This document shows, piece by piece, positions 1-8,813 of a DNA stretch of 64,000 nt. The translations under genes were made by a program, and so were the position numbers. The stretch covers positions 1-64,000 of the forward strand of contig NZ_RXYA01000011.1 in assembly GCF_008086595.1 (NCBI RefSeq). Reading direction: 5' to 3'. The notes beneath the pieces are model-generated. The model was given only the letters and a program-made list of their open reading frames with translations. It did no database searches and had not been told where the DNA came from. Each line of letters opens with the position of its first letter. Within the stretch, counting starts at the first letter, position 1. This DNA comes from Acetobacterium paludosum. Lineage in GTDB: Bacteria; Bacillota; Clostridia; Eubacteriales; Eubacteriaceae.

Positions 1-230
1 TTTTAATCAAAAACACACTGGATGTTTCAATTTCATCCTATAAATATTACACCATTTCTAATTCGTGATTTCCAATTTTTTCAACGATCTGTACAAACTA
101 ATATTTTCGACTTTTTCACTGGTCCCGGACGTTTCGCTTGTCGCACTTTCTTAAGTCAATGTGAGGTTTTCCTGGCACTTAACTTATTGAGTTAAGAGGG
201 TATCGTGTAAAACAAAAAAAGAACAGAAGC

Positions 231-280
231 TTTGCAGATGGAGTTAAATCAGGCTCCACTGCAGAGCTTTTTCTTTCAAA
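231..280 (+). terminator. Rho-independent terminator
   Basis: AGCTTTGCAG-ATGGAG pairs with CTCCA-CTGCAGAGCT around a loop of about ten bases, followed by TTTTTCTTTC. The gene it serves is off the left edge. An A-rich run (AACAAAAAAAGAACAG) precedes the stem, as it does before the terminators of the two ChW genes that follow. Confidence 0.75.
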
Positions 281-466
281 TCTTTCTTAAAAATTCTGTA
301 TATTTAGCACAAAAACATTGTCAATATATAACAAATATGTCACTAGCCCCGGTGCCAGGTTCCTCGGAGCTAGATACACTTAATTTAAAATTTTAAACTA
401 AAAACATATGGCGCTTTTTTAGTTCCGGCTTCATCTGCTCAGCCCTTTTTCGATAATTGCACCGCA

Positions 467-572
467 GTATCACGAGAATAAATAGTTTTGTCACACGGAT
501 TGTCACAGGTTGTATTATGATTTTAGGTTTGATACAATAAAACGATATTGAAAAATGAGAGGAAACTTACGC
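467..572 (+). promoter_or_regulatory. ChW-gene promoter/leader, copy 1
   Basis: A 106-nt block that recurs almost unchanged at 4754-4859. It contains two adjacent TTGTCACA boxes (488-495 and 500-507), a likely -35 TTGTAT at 510-515, a 17-nt spacer and -10 TACAAT at 533-538. The leader ends with GAGAGGA at 557-563, nine bases before ATG 573. The doubled TTGTCACA boxes upstream of the -35 could be an activator site; that is inference. Confidence 0.65.
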
Positions 573-3500
573 ATGGAAAGAATGACTTCAAAAAAAAGTA
601 CCATTGGACTGCTGTTTGTAATGATGCTTTTTTCATTAATTTTTTCGACCGGCGTTTTTGCTGCCGATGTGCAGGTCGGTGACGATACCACGATTGGAAA
701 TATTGTTGAAACGGATGCGGCAATAGCAACCCCAACAACGACAACAGCCGTCGGCGTTGAATACCGGGGTCATGTTCAGGATTATGGTGATTATCCCACC
801 AATGGAACCTGGGTTCAGGGCGATGGTCAGCTCGGAACAACCGGCGAAAGCAAGCGAATTGAAGGTTTTAATATTGAACTGACCGGTGGCACGGCGATTC
901 CCGCCGGCGCCAGCATTCGTTACAATGTGCATATCGAGAATGAAGGCTGGCAGAATGATCCGGACAATTTAACGGATACCGCCAACTGGAAAGCCAACGG
1001 CGAATTTGCCGGCTCAAGGGCAAAAAGTCAGCGTGTTGAAGCGATTGAAATCGTTTTGGTCGGCGCTGATGGCAAACCCCTGCCGGGTTATTCGGTACAA
1101 TATCTGGTCCATGGCGAAAACTACGGCTGGACCCAGGGCTGGAAAGCTGACGGCGCCATTGCCGGAACAACTCACCTGTGCTTGCGGCTCGAAGCGATCC
1201 AGATTAAAATTGTCAAAGACGCCGCAACCGCTTATAATACCGCCGGAACCTACGGCCCCCAAACAGGTACCGAAGACGTCAAGAATGACGTAACGGTTGG
1301 CGCCGACGGTGTGACCCTTCAGAACTTTCACATCAAAGGCGATCTGATTATTGCTAAAGAAGTCGGAGCGGGAACGGTTAACTTGAACAATGTTACTGTG
1401 GATGGCAACACCTATGTTCGCGGCGGCGGCCCCAACAGTATCCACATCAACGGTGGTAGCTACAACAACATTGTCGTGGAAAAAACGGCTTCCGGTAATG
1501 TGCGGATTGTGGCAACCGATGCAACGGGCTTAGCCGTCGTCATTTCGGAAGATACCCAAGGACAGGACATTATTCTGGAGGGCGCCTTTAACAGTGTTGA
1601 TATCAAAGCACCGGATGTCAATGTTTCGACGCAGGGTGACACTGCGATTAAAGAAATGAACGTGGCAGCCGGGGCAACGGGAAGTGAAATAACGCTGGAT
1701 TCTAAAACAACAGTGGCTCACATGGTGTTTGATGAAGCAACGAATGTCAAAGGACAGGGAACCATTGAAAATGCGGATGTCAATGTTAACAATGTGACCT
1801 ATGATAAAGCACCGGTACAACAGAAAATCGCACCGACGGTGACGGTTCCGCCGGCAACAAAAAACACGGCAACAATTACAGTCGTCCCGGTCACTGGTGT
1901 TACGGTCAACAGCGAGAATAACGCAACCACCGTCGCCGTTGACAATAGTCCATTGCAGATGAGTACGGTGATTACACCATCCGATGCAACAAATAAAAGA
2001 ATTGTCTGGTCCGTTACAAATGAGACCGGGGAAGCAACGATTAGCGCCAACGGGTTGTTAACGGGAACAAAGGCTGGCAACGTGACTGTTACTGCTACCA
2101 ATCCCTCTTCCGGGATTGCGGCATCAAAAGAAATAGCCGTCATTTCTCAGGAGTATGTGTCGGCAGATGACATTACGATCCCAGATCCGGCAAAGACCGA
2201 AATTTCGGGGGTAACCATAACAAAAGCGGATGGAAAAGTGAATTTTATTAATCAGCTTACGGTGGATTCAAATGGAAACGTAACCGGTGCTGCGAAAACG
2301 CAATTAGACAGCCAGACGGCTGGAATCGGTGGAGATGCCACTAAAGGTTATGTGGGATATACTGTTAACGCACCGGCTAAGGGTGAGTTAACTAAAATCG
2401 TTGCTTACACGCGAAATGATGGAGAAGCGGTTTACAGCGTCACAGATGTTCAAAACAATCATGGCTCTTCCGACGCGAAAGGCGATGCCATTCTTTATCA
2501 GTCGATCGCTGAAAAGAATGGCTCGGACTGGAAACCTTGCCTCTTAACGGGAAAGACTCAAAAAATATTATGGTATTATGCGGATGGCACAATTAGAGCG
2601 ACATATTGGAATGTATCCTCGGTAGTGTCTGGAAATATTGCACGGGATAGCGCCAATACCGGTGGAGAGCTAATATCAACGGTTGCAGATAATACGGTGA
2701 ACTTTACTGCGGGCGAAATCAAATGGTATTCCGCCAATTCAGGATTGGGAACCGTTGCTGGAAACCGCGTAGGGGTGAAAATTACAGCACCGGAAGGATT
2801 CAATCCTGAATTCTCGGATGTGGCGATTGATAATCACGGATATCATTGGTCTGATTTGGCAGGAGACCAGAATTATTTCTACTGGTATCCATTGGTAACG
2901 GCTGAAAACAAAACATTTTCAGCAACTGTCGATTGGAGTGCAAGTGCAATTCAGGTATTCACAGTCAATACAACGGGGACAACCCTGGAAACAGTGCCAA
3001 CGGTGCCAATCCTGTCCACGGCAACGGTTGGAGAAACTACTCTGCCGGATAACGATACCCATAAATGGGCGGAAAAATATGACCATTCGATTTGGCAGGC
3101 TACAGCAAATAACTCAAACAGCTTGGATTTAACCGGGACCTTGGATACTGTGTCTGATGATACAAAGGCAGTTGGCACCGAGGAATCGCACTTGCTGATA
3201 TTTTCCATCAGACCTCCGGCTGGAGTGACCCCGGATGGGAAGACAACCCTTAAAATCACAGGAATGATAAACGATGCGGCAGTTGAAGAAACCAGCTGCA
3301 CGGGGAGTGATTTTTCAATGGGTTTAGGTAAATTAGTGGTCTGGGGTATTAAAGCAGGTGAAACCAAACTTATTATTAATGTGGACTGGGATGGTACAGG
3401 AACAAAATACAGCGAAGGAACATATACCGTAAATCTTGCTGGTTTGACTCTGAATACCGGCTCTTATAGCGGACCTTATTTGGATCAGGCTAGTAATTCT

Positions 3501-4625
3501 TTCTATGCCAACGGCATGCCGGTTAGGATTTCAGCGGTGCAGGAAGATAAATACGCCACCGTCATCACCTGGAAGGGTGGTTCTGTGACGCTTCCAGATG
3601 TCTATCGTTTAGCTGTAACTGATGGAGCAGCTAATACTGATGGGAAAAAGTACAGCATTTTTGGCGGCGCAAAGGATGGTGCTGTCGATACCAGTTCGAT
3701 CAGCATGAACGGCGGGACGGTGGATACAATCTATGGAGGCGGCTACGGAACATCACTTGATAAGTCGGCAGATGTTACTTCTTTTGCGGCCATGGATATT
3801 AATGGTGGGACAGTTACGAATTGCGTTTATGGTGGGGCAAAATTATATGGGGTGACCAATGCAGCCACGGTAATAATCGGTAATGGCGTGGTTAATTCAA
3901 TCTGCGGTGGGGGTGAAGCATCTTTGTCAAATACGGATCCGACACAGTCCACCGGAACACTTTCAGGTGTTTTAGATTACTATAAAGGAACGACTACGTC
4001 TGCGGCTGATGTCACCGGAAACTACACCAAATCAGCGGGAATTATAGTAACCGGGGGAACCCTTGAGACGGCGATTTATGGCGGCGGTCAGGGCTACGGC
4101 ATTGTCGATCAGACATCTATCGAAATCGATGGCGGGTCGGTCAACAATGTGTGTGCCGGGGGCATTCACGGCTTGACCAAAATGGCGACTGTTCTGTTCA
4201 ACGGCGGTACTGTCGAGGGACAGGTTTACGGGGTCAACAGCGGCTACGTCGGAGAACTTTCCTTCAATTTTAATAACGCCGCGATTCAAAATTTTAGGGT
4301 CGGAAATCTTTACGCAACCGGAAGCGAGGTTGATGCCGCAGAGGTTTTAGGGACAACGACCATTGGTGGTCAGCTGCCAGCTAATTCCTATGTTGGGGGA
4401 AATATCCTGGGAGACTTGAATCTCAGCGATGCAACAGGCACGCTTGTTGGAACCAATCCACAAGACACTAACGGTACGTTGACTATTCCGCTGGTGAAGA
4501 TCTGGACCATTGGCAGCGGAGCCACCCTGTCGATACCGGCGGGGAGCACGTTAATAAATAATGGAACCTTAAAAAACGATGGAACACTGACAAACAATGG
4601 AACACTGACTGGCGAAGTGATATGA
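573..4625 (+). CDS. Secreted ChW-repeat surface protein (1)
   Basis: Predicted 1350-residue exported protein. Residues 1-30 form a signal peptide with likely cleavage after GVFA. Three ChW repeats follow (about 61-215; motifs GHVQDYG, HIENEGW, HGENYGW, each ending G-x-x-x-x-x-RLEA/RIEG-like). Residues 225-415 are a beta-strand-rich block with runs of NNVTVDG and HINGGSY, likely a beta-helix or beta-roll. A Big_2-type Ig-like domain comes next (about 430-520). The C-terminal 350 residues carry glycine-rich IYGGG/VYGGA motifs and end in NNGTL-type repeats. ChW repeats are thought to mediate wall or protein attachment in clostridia; no LPXTG motif or SLH domain is visible. ATG 573 is preferred over ATG 555 because the latter lies inside the ribosome binding site. 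Ligand or enzymatic activity is unknown. Confidence 0.85.
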   Translation: MERMTSKKSTIGLLFVMMLFSLIFSTGVFAADVQVGDDTTIGNIVETDAAIATPTTTTAVGVEYRGHVQDYGDYPTNGTWVQGDGQLGTTGESKRIEGFNIELTGGTAIPAGASIRYNVHIENEGWQNDPDNLTDTANWKANGEFAGSRAKSQRVEAIEIVLVGADGKPLPGYSVQYLVHGENYGWTQGWKADGAIAGTTHLCLRLEAIQIKIVKDAATAYNTAGTYGPQTGTEDVKNDVTVGADGVTLQNFHIKGDLIIAKEVGAGTVNLNNVTVDGNTYVRGGGPNSIHINGGSYNNIVVEKTASGNVRIVATDATGLAVVISEDTQGQDIILEGAFNSVDIKAPDVNVSTQGDTAIKEMNVAAGATGSEITLDSKTTVAHMVFDEATNVKGQGTIENADVNVNNVTYDKAPVQQKIAPTVTVPPATKNTATITVVPVTGVTVNSENNATTVAVDNSPLQMSTVITPSDATNKRIVWSVTNETGEATISANGLLTGTKAGNVTVTATNPSSGIAASKEIAVISQEYVSADDITIPDPAKTEISGVTITKADGKVNFINQLTVDSNGNVTGAAKTQLDSQTAGIGGDATKGYVGYTVNAPAKGELTKIVAYTRNDGEAVYSVTDVQNNHGSSDAKGDAILYQSIAEKNGSDWKPCLLTGKTQKILWYYADGTIRATYWNVSSVVSGNIARDSANTGGELISTVADNTVNFTAGEIKWYSANSGLGTVAGNRVGVKITAPEGFNPEFSDVAIDNHGYHWSDLAGDQNYFYWYPLVTAENKTFSATVDWSASAIQVFTVNTTGTTLETVPTVPILSTATVGETTLPDNDTHKWAEKYDHSIWQATANNSNSLDLTGTLDTVSDDTKAVGTEESHLLIFSIRPPAGVTPDGKTTLKITGMINDAAVEETSCTGSDFSMGLGKLVVWGIKAGETKLIINVDWDGTGTKYSEGTYTVNLAGLTLNTGSYSGPYLDQASNSFYANGMPVRISAVQEDKYATVITWKGGSVTLPDVYRLAVTDGAANTDGKKYSIFGGAKDGAVDTSSISMNGGTVDTIYGGGYGTSLDKSADVTSFAAMDINGGTVTNCVYGGAKLYGVTNAATVIIGNGVVNSICGGGEASLSNTDPTQSTGTLSGVLDYYKGTTTSAADVTGNYTKSAGIIVTGGTLETAIYGGGQGYGIVDQTSIEIDGGSVNNVCAGGIHGLTKMATVLFNGGTVEGQVYGVNSGYVGELSFNFNNAAIQNFRVGNLYATGSEVDAAEVLGTTTIGGQLPANSYVGGNILGDLNLSDATGTLVGTNPQDTNGTLTIPLVKIWTIGSGATLSIPAGSTLINNGTLKNDGTLTNNGTLTGEVI

Positions 4626-4716
4626 TTATCTGGAGCTAGGTACCCATAACTTATTGTGAGGCACTCAAACAAAAAAAGACGATTCGAGTTTTACGGAACT
4701 TGGATCGTCTTTTCTC
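4626..4716 (+). terminator. 3' UTR and terminator of ChW gene 1
   Basis: Contains GGAGCTAGGTAC just after the stop, then an imperfect hairpin (about 4673-4715) pairing AAAGACGAT with ATCGTCTTTT and ending in TTTTCTCTTT. The same GGAGCTAGG motif and GACGATTCG stem recur after the second ChW gene, so promoter, 5' coding half and terminator are all duplicated. Confidence 0.7.
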
Positions 4717-4753
4717 TTTAGTAAGCGGAAGGGGCCTATTATATTGAGCTTGA

Positions 4754-4859
4754 GTATCACGAGAATAAATAGTTTTGTCACACGGACTGCCACAGGTTGT
4801 TTAATGATTTTAGGTTTGATACAATAAAACAATATTGAAAAATGAGAGGAAACTTAGGC
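4754..4859 (+). promoter_or_regulatory. ChW-gene promoter/leader, copy 2
   Basis: Near-identical to 467-572: ATCACGAGAATAAATAG, a TTGTCACA box at 4775-4782, -35 TTGTTT at 4797-4802, 17-nt spacer, -10 TACAAT at 4820-4825, and GAGAGGA nine bases before ATG 4860. The second TTGTCACA box of copy 1 has become CTGCCACA here, the main difference and possibly a regulatory one. Confidence 0.65.
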
Positions 4860-7800
4860 ATGAAAAGAATTACTGGAAAGAGAGTATCCCCCGTCGGACT
4901 GTTGTTTGCGATCCTTTTGGTTTCAATGTTTTTTTCAGCAGGTGTTTTTGCCGCTGACGTACAGGTTAATGGCGATGCAACGGTTGGAAATGTAATTGAA
5001 ACGGATGCCGCAACATCGGGCACAACAACAACGACCAGTGTTATGGGAGTTGATTACCGGGGCCATATCCAGGACATCGGCAATTATCCCGATAATGACG
5101 TAGTCTGGGTTCAGGGACCGGATCAGCTGGGAACAACCGGCGAATGCAAACGACTCGAAGGATTCTGGATCAAGCTGACCGGCGGCACGGCGATTCCCGC
5201 CGGCGCCAGCATTCGTTACAATGTTCATATTGAGAATGAAGGCTGGCTGAATGATCCGGATAATCTGACGGATACCTCCAAATGGACAGCTAACGGCGAA
5301 TTTGCCGGATCAACGGCTAAAAGCCAGCGTGTTGAAGCGATTGAAATCGTTTTGGTCGGCGCTGATGGCAAAACCCTGCCCGGCTATTCCGTCCAATATC
5401 TGGTTCATGGCGAAGACTATGGCTGGTCCCAGGGCTGGAAAGCTGACGGCGCCATTGCCGGAACGACCGGACACAGCCTGCGTCTGGAAGCCATCCAGAT
5501 CAAAATCGTTCAGGTGGCCGCAACGGCTTATGACAAAGCCGGCACCTACGGACCGGAAACCGGAACGGAAGTGGTCAACAATAACGTCACCGTTGATGCC
5601 GATGGCGTGACCCTTCAGAATCTCCATATTAAAGGCGATCTGACGATCAGCGAAAAGGTTGGCGATGGAACCGTAAATCTGAACAACGTGACGGTCGACG
5701 GTCAAACCCATGTCCGCGGTGGTGGTGAACATAGTATTCACATCAATGGCGGCAGCTATAATAATATAACCGTGGAAAAAACTGCTTCTGGAAATGTTCG
5801 GATTGTGGCAACCGATGCGGCCGGTGCGGATGTTGTCATCTCCGATAATGCCGAAGGTCAGGACATCATTCTGGAAGGCAGCTTCGACAGTGTGACAATT
5901 CAAGCACCGGATGTCAGTGTGAAGACCCAGGGGGATACCACTGTCAAGGATATGTCAGTTGGAACGGAAGCAACTGGTTGCGAGATTAATCTGGACACCA
6001 AAACAAAGGTTGGAAACATGGTCCTTGACAGCGGGGCGGATATTAAAGGAAAAGGCACGATTGCCAATGCCAATGTCAATGCCGACGGGGTAAAATTTGA
6101 ACAGGCGCCGGACAAACAAACTGTGGATCCGAAGGTAGTGACACAACCGGTAGTGACGCCAGTCAACCCACCAAGTAGTGGCGGAAGCAGTGACAGCGGA
6201 TATTATTCGATACCATTGACTTCAATCGGTGCGATATCAGGGACACCCTGTGCCGGAAATCTATTAACCGCAGGTACCCTATTGCCAGCCGGTGCGACAG
6301 TCACGTATCAGTGGAAACAATCGGCAGACGGGGTCACTTATATGGATATCCCTGGCGCAACGTCCAGTACCTATGCAGTGGATTACGCATATGCGGATAA
6401 ATACATAAAAGTTGCGGCAACCGGAACTGGCTATTATTATGGGACGGTGACAAGTGATGCCACGGAGAAAGTTGTCAGAATCGAGGCGGGGTTAATCAAT
6501 TACGATGATAGTTCGGCCCTAGGCAGCGTTTCGCAGACAGTCACGCTGACGGGTTCGACGTTTGCGGATGCAGCCGCGAGTGAGAATTTAAAAAACTGGT
6601 CGATTAATACCGGCACCACTAATCTTCAGGTGTCAAAAATCACACGAACAGGCGACCAGATGGTTACAATCGATTATACGATGAAGGTACCGGGTCAAGG
6701 AACTGGTGCTGGGACGCTCTCGGTTCAGGCAAAGGCAGCTGCTGTTATGAGTGGTGTTGAAAGTAATACATCAGGTTTTAGTATAGCCCAACCATTACCA
6801 CTGATCGGGATCGGTGCGATCACCGGGACGCCTCAGGTTGGTGAAGTCTTAAGTGCGGGTCCACCAGATCCACTGAGTGCAAGATTTTCTTTACAATGGC
6901 AAATTTGCAATACGACAGATGGCACGTATACCAATATTAATCAGGCGCAGGGCGGTCAATATACGCCGGTTGCAGCGGATGTGGGCAAATTTATCAGAGT
7001 GACAGCGGCCGATGCGAATGACACCGTTGCAAGTCAACCCGTCGGACCGATCATCGCCAGGGAAGAGCCCAAAGCCATAAAGAGTGTGGCAGACAAAAAC
7101 ATAACCGTCCTGAATCAAACCGATCTAAATGGGGCCAAAGCGGCTCTTGGCACGGGAATAACGGTCATCCTTGCAGATGACAGCACGGCCGTTGTGCCGA
7201 TCAGCTGGAACGAACCAACAACGACTGCTTATGACGGGACAAAACCAGGGACTTATGAATTTACAAGCACCTTTGGCACGTTGCCGATTGGGGTGACGAA
7301 CGATAATAATGTTGCTGCACCAAAAGCAACGGTCAGGGTCAATACCGTCCAGACGATCAAAAGCGCAGGCAATGTGACTGGTCAGGTTTCATACGGAACC
7401 GATCTGAGTGGGGCAACGGTTGCGCTTGGCAGTCAAGTACAGGTAACCCTTGCAGATGATACCACCACCATGCTGCCGGTTACCTGGAGCGACACCACGA
7501 CTCCGTCCTATGTCGGGACAAAACCGGGGACTTATGAATTTACCGGGACCTTCGGTACGTTGCCGGCTGGGGTGACGTATGATGACAAGCAGGTTGCCGC
7601 ACCAAAAGGGATCATAACAGTCAGCGGGACAAAGAATATTAAGAGTGTCGCAAGCATCACCAAAACGATAGGAAATGGAGGAGATCTTTCATTTGCTCAG
7701 TTTATGCTTGGTTCAACCTTTAATGTCACGCTGGATGATGACAGCGTCGTCAATATCACCAATATGGCTGTCACATGGGAATGCGCAACAACATACAATG

Positions 7801-8534
7801 GTTTAATCCCGGGGCCATACACCTTCACAGGAACCTTTACCAGCTTGCCGGTAGGGATCACCAACAGCCAAGTGATTAAAGCGATAGCAACCGTGACGGT
7901 TGCAGACCCGCTGATCGCCGCCAATCCCGGTGACTATGTCAGATTCATCGACACGCACAGCGGAAATATCTTCTGCAGTCAGGTAACCTCAATCAATCTG
8001 GTTGGTTTACCGCCGGCAGCCAGCGAGTATCTATTTAAAGTATTCCATCCCGCCGATTTAATGGTTGCATCAGAAGCGACATTAACGGTACCCGTGACAG
8101 CATCCGACAGTATTATTAGAATAACAGATGTTGCAACAGGCGAGATCGGCTATGCGCCGACAGCAGCTGGGGAACTCAGTTCCGTACCGGTTCTGACCAC
8201 CGCGGCCGGAAATGTTACAGTGACTATGCCTGCCAGTAATGGCACTTATATTATCGAAGAATTTTCGAAAGACAATATAAAAACGGCTTCAGGCACAAGC
8301 TTACTGGTCCATGCGAGCGGAGCCGGCAGTATGGTACGAATAACGGATATCACAACCGGAGCAACTGGGTATGCACCGGTAGCCGGTGGGAATTTAAGAC
8401 CAACTGTTAATGCTGAAAATGCATTGGAGGAGACTTTTATCGAGGCAGCAACAGTTAATTTGACCGTTCCGATCAGTGGCGGGAAGTATATGGTGGAAGA
8501 AATAGCACCACAGAATGCCATCATTATTAACTGA
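4860..8534 (+). CDS. Secreted ChW-repeat surface protein (2)
   Basis: Predicted 1224-residue exported protein, tandem paralogue of the preceding gene. Signal peptide (cleavage near GVFA), three ChW repeats (about 60-215; GHIQDIG, HIENEGW, HGEDYGW) and the same beta-strand-rich block (about 225-415, NNVTVDG, HINGGSY) are very similar to the first gene. After about residue 425 the two proteins are unrelated: this one has a PPSSGGSSDSG linker, two Ig-like units (YQWKQSADG, LQWQICNTTDG), then three Big_4-like repeats containing TKPGTYEFT or similar with GTLPxGVT, and a C-terminal pair of repeats with VRITDI and GYAP. The domain order suggests a long surface fibre with an exchangeable C-terminal end. 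ATG 4844 region codons upstream overlap the ribosome binding site, so ATG 4860 was chosen. Confidence 0.85.
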   Translation: MKRITGKRVSPVGLLFAILLVSMFFSAGVFAADVQVNGDATVGNVIETDAATSGTTTTTSVMGVDYRGHIQDIGNYPDNDVVWVQGPDQLGTTGECKRLEGFWIKLTGGTAIPAGASIRYNVHIENEGWLNDPDNLTDTSKWTANGEFAGSTAKSQRVEAIEIVLVGADGKTLPGYSVQYLVHGEDYGWSQGWKADGAIAGTTGHSLRLEAIQIKIVQVAATAYDKAGTYGPETGTEVVNNNVTVDADGVTLQNLHIKGDLTISEKVGDGTVNLNNVTVDGQTHVRGGGEHSIHINGGSYNNITVEKTASGNVRIVATDAAGADVVISDNAEGQDIILEGSFDSVTIQAPDVSVKTQGDTTVKDMSVGTEATGCEINLDTKTKVGNMVLDSGADIKGKGTIANANVNADGVKFEQAPDKQTVDPKVVTQPVVTPVNPPSSGGSSDSGYYSIPLTSIGAISGTPCAGNLLTAGTLLPAGATVTYQWKQSADGVTYMDIPGATSSTYAVDYAYADKYIKVAATGTGYYYGTVTSDATEKVVRIEAGLINYDDSSALGSVSQTVTLTGSTFADAAASENLKNWSINTGTTNLQVSKITRTGDQMVTIDYTMKVPGQGTGAGTLSVQAKAAAVMSGVESNTSGFSIAQPLPLIGIGAITGTPQVGEVLSAGPPDPLSARFSLQWQICNTTDGTYTNINQAQGGQYTPVAADVGKFIRVTAADANDTVASQPVGPIIAREEPKAIKSVADKNITVLNQTDLNGAKAALGTGITVILADDSTAVVPISWNEPTTTAYDGTKPGTYEFTSTFGTLPIGVTNDNNVAAPKATVRVNTVQTIKSAGNVTGQVSYGTDLSGATVALGSQVQVTLADDTTTMLPVTWSDTTTPSYVGTKPGTYEFTGTFGTLPAGVTYDDKQVAAPKGIITVSGTKNIKSVASITKTIGNGGDLSFAQFMLGSTFNVTLDDDSVVNITNMAVTWECATTYNGLIPGPYTFTGTFTSLPVGITNSQVIKAIATVTVADPLIAANPGDYVRFIDTHSGNIFCSQVTSINLVGLPPAASEYLFKVFHPADLMVASEATLTVPVTASDSIIRITDVATGEIGYAPTAAGELSSVPVLTTAAGNVTVTMPASNGTYIIEEFSKDNIKTASGTSLLVHASGAGSMVRITDITTGATGYAPVAGGNLRPTVNAENALEETFIEAATVNLTVPISGGKYMVEEIAPQNAIIIN

Positions 8535-8548
8535 CGGTGTCTGTGCTC

Positions 8549-8706
8549 TCCGGAGCTAGGTCGTATCATATAGCGGGTGCGAATCCCGTCGGGTAAGGTA
8601 GACCATACCTACCCGTAGTTAGCCTTGGAGCTTATAGTTGAGGCATTCAGACAAAAAGAGAGACGATTCGGGTTCTGCGGAACACGGATCGTCTCTCTTT
8701 TCTTCA
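8549..8706 (+). terminator. Structured 3' UTR and terminator of ChW gene 2
   Basis: Starts with GGAGCTAGGTCG, then shows two compact hairpins: GCGGG-TGCGAAT-CCCGT (about 8574-8590) and CGGGTAAGGTA with TACCTACCCG (about 8589-8617). It closes with CCTTGGAGCTTA and then a terminator stem AGAGACGAT/ATCGTCTCTCTTTT (about 8660-8702). Relative to the 3' UTR of ChW gene 1 the segment of about 70 nt carrying the two hairpins looks like an insertion. No known RNA family is assigned. Confidence 0.6.
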
Positions 8707-8813
8707 AACCTCTTGTGGTTAGAGACGGAAATTAAGGGTAAACAAATTCTAAACCTGATTTTTTGCGAAGCTGAAGATTGTGCCAGGCAATTGCTGGAAA
8801 GGAAATAAAAACA

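Larger units (their letters stand above)
1..572. other. Left-edge intergenic region
   Basis: I see no gene here. It holds a terminator-like hairpin (about 231-275) that probably ends a gene beyond the left edge, then an imperfect inverted repeat at 344-367 (CACTAGCCCCGG against TCGGAGCTAG), and then the promoter and leader of the first ChW gene. The motif GGAGCTAG at 355-362 recurs after the stop codons of both following ChW genes (4630-4640 and 8551-8561), so the stretch to the left may be the 3' end of a third copy of this gene type. Confidence 0.6.

Noticed and set aside
1850-4625. Diversity-generating retroelement target
   Set aside because: The exchanged C-termini of the ChW genes suggested this, but no reverse transcriptase, template repeat or lectin-type variable region is visible.
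8549-8650. Group II intron domain or riboswitch
   Set aside because: No domain V hairpin and no match to a riboswitch consensus that I can recognise; it was kept only as an unknown structured region.
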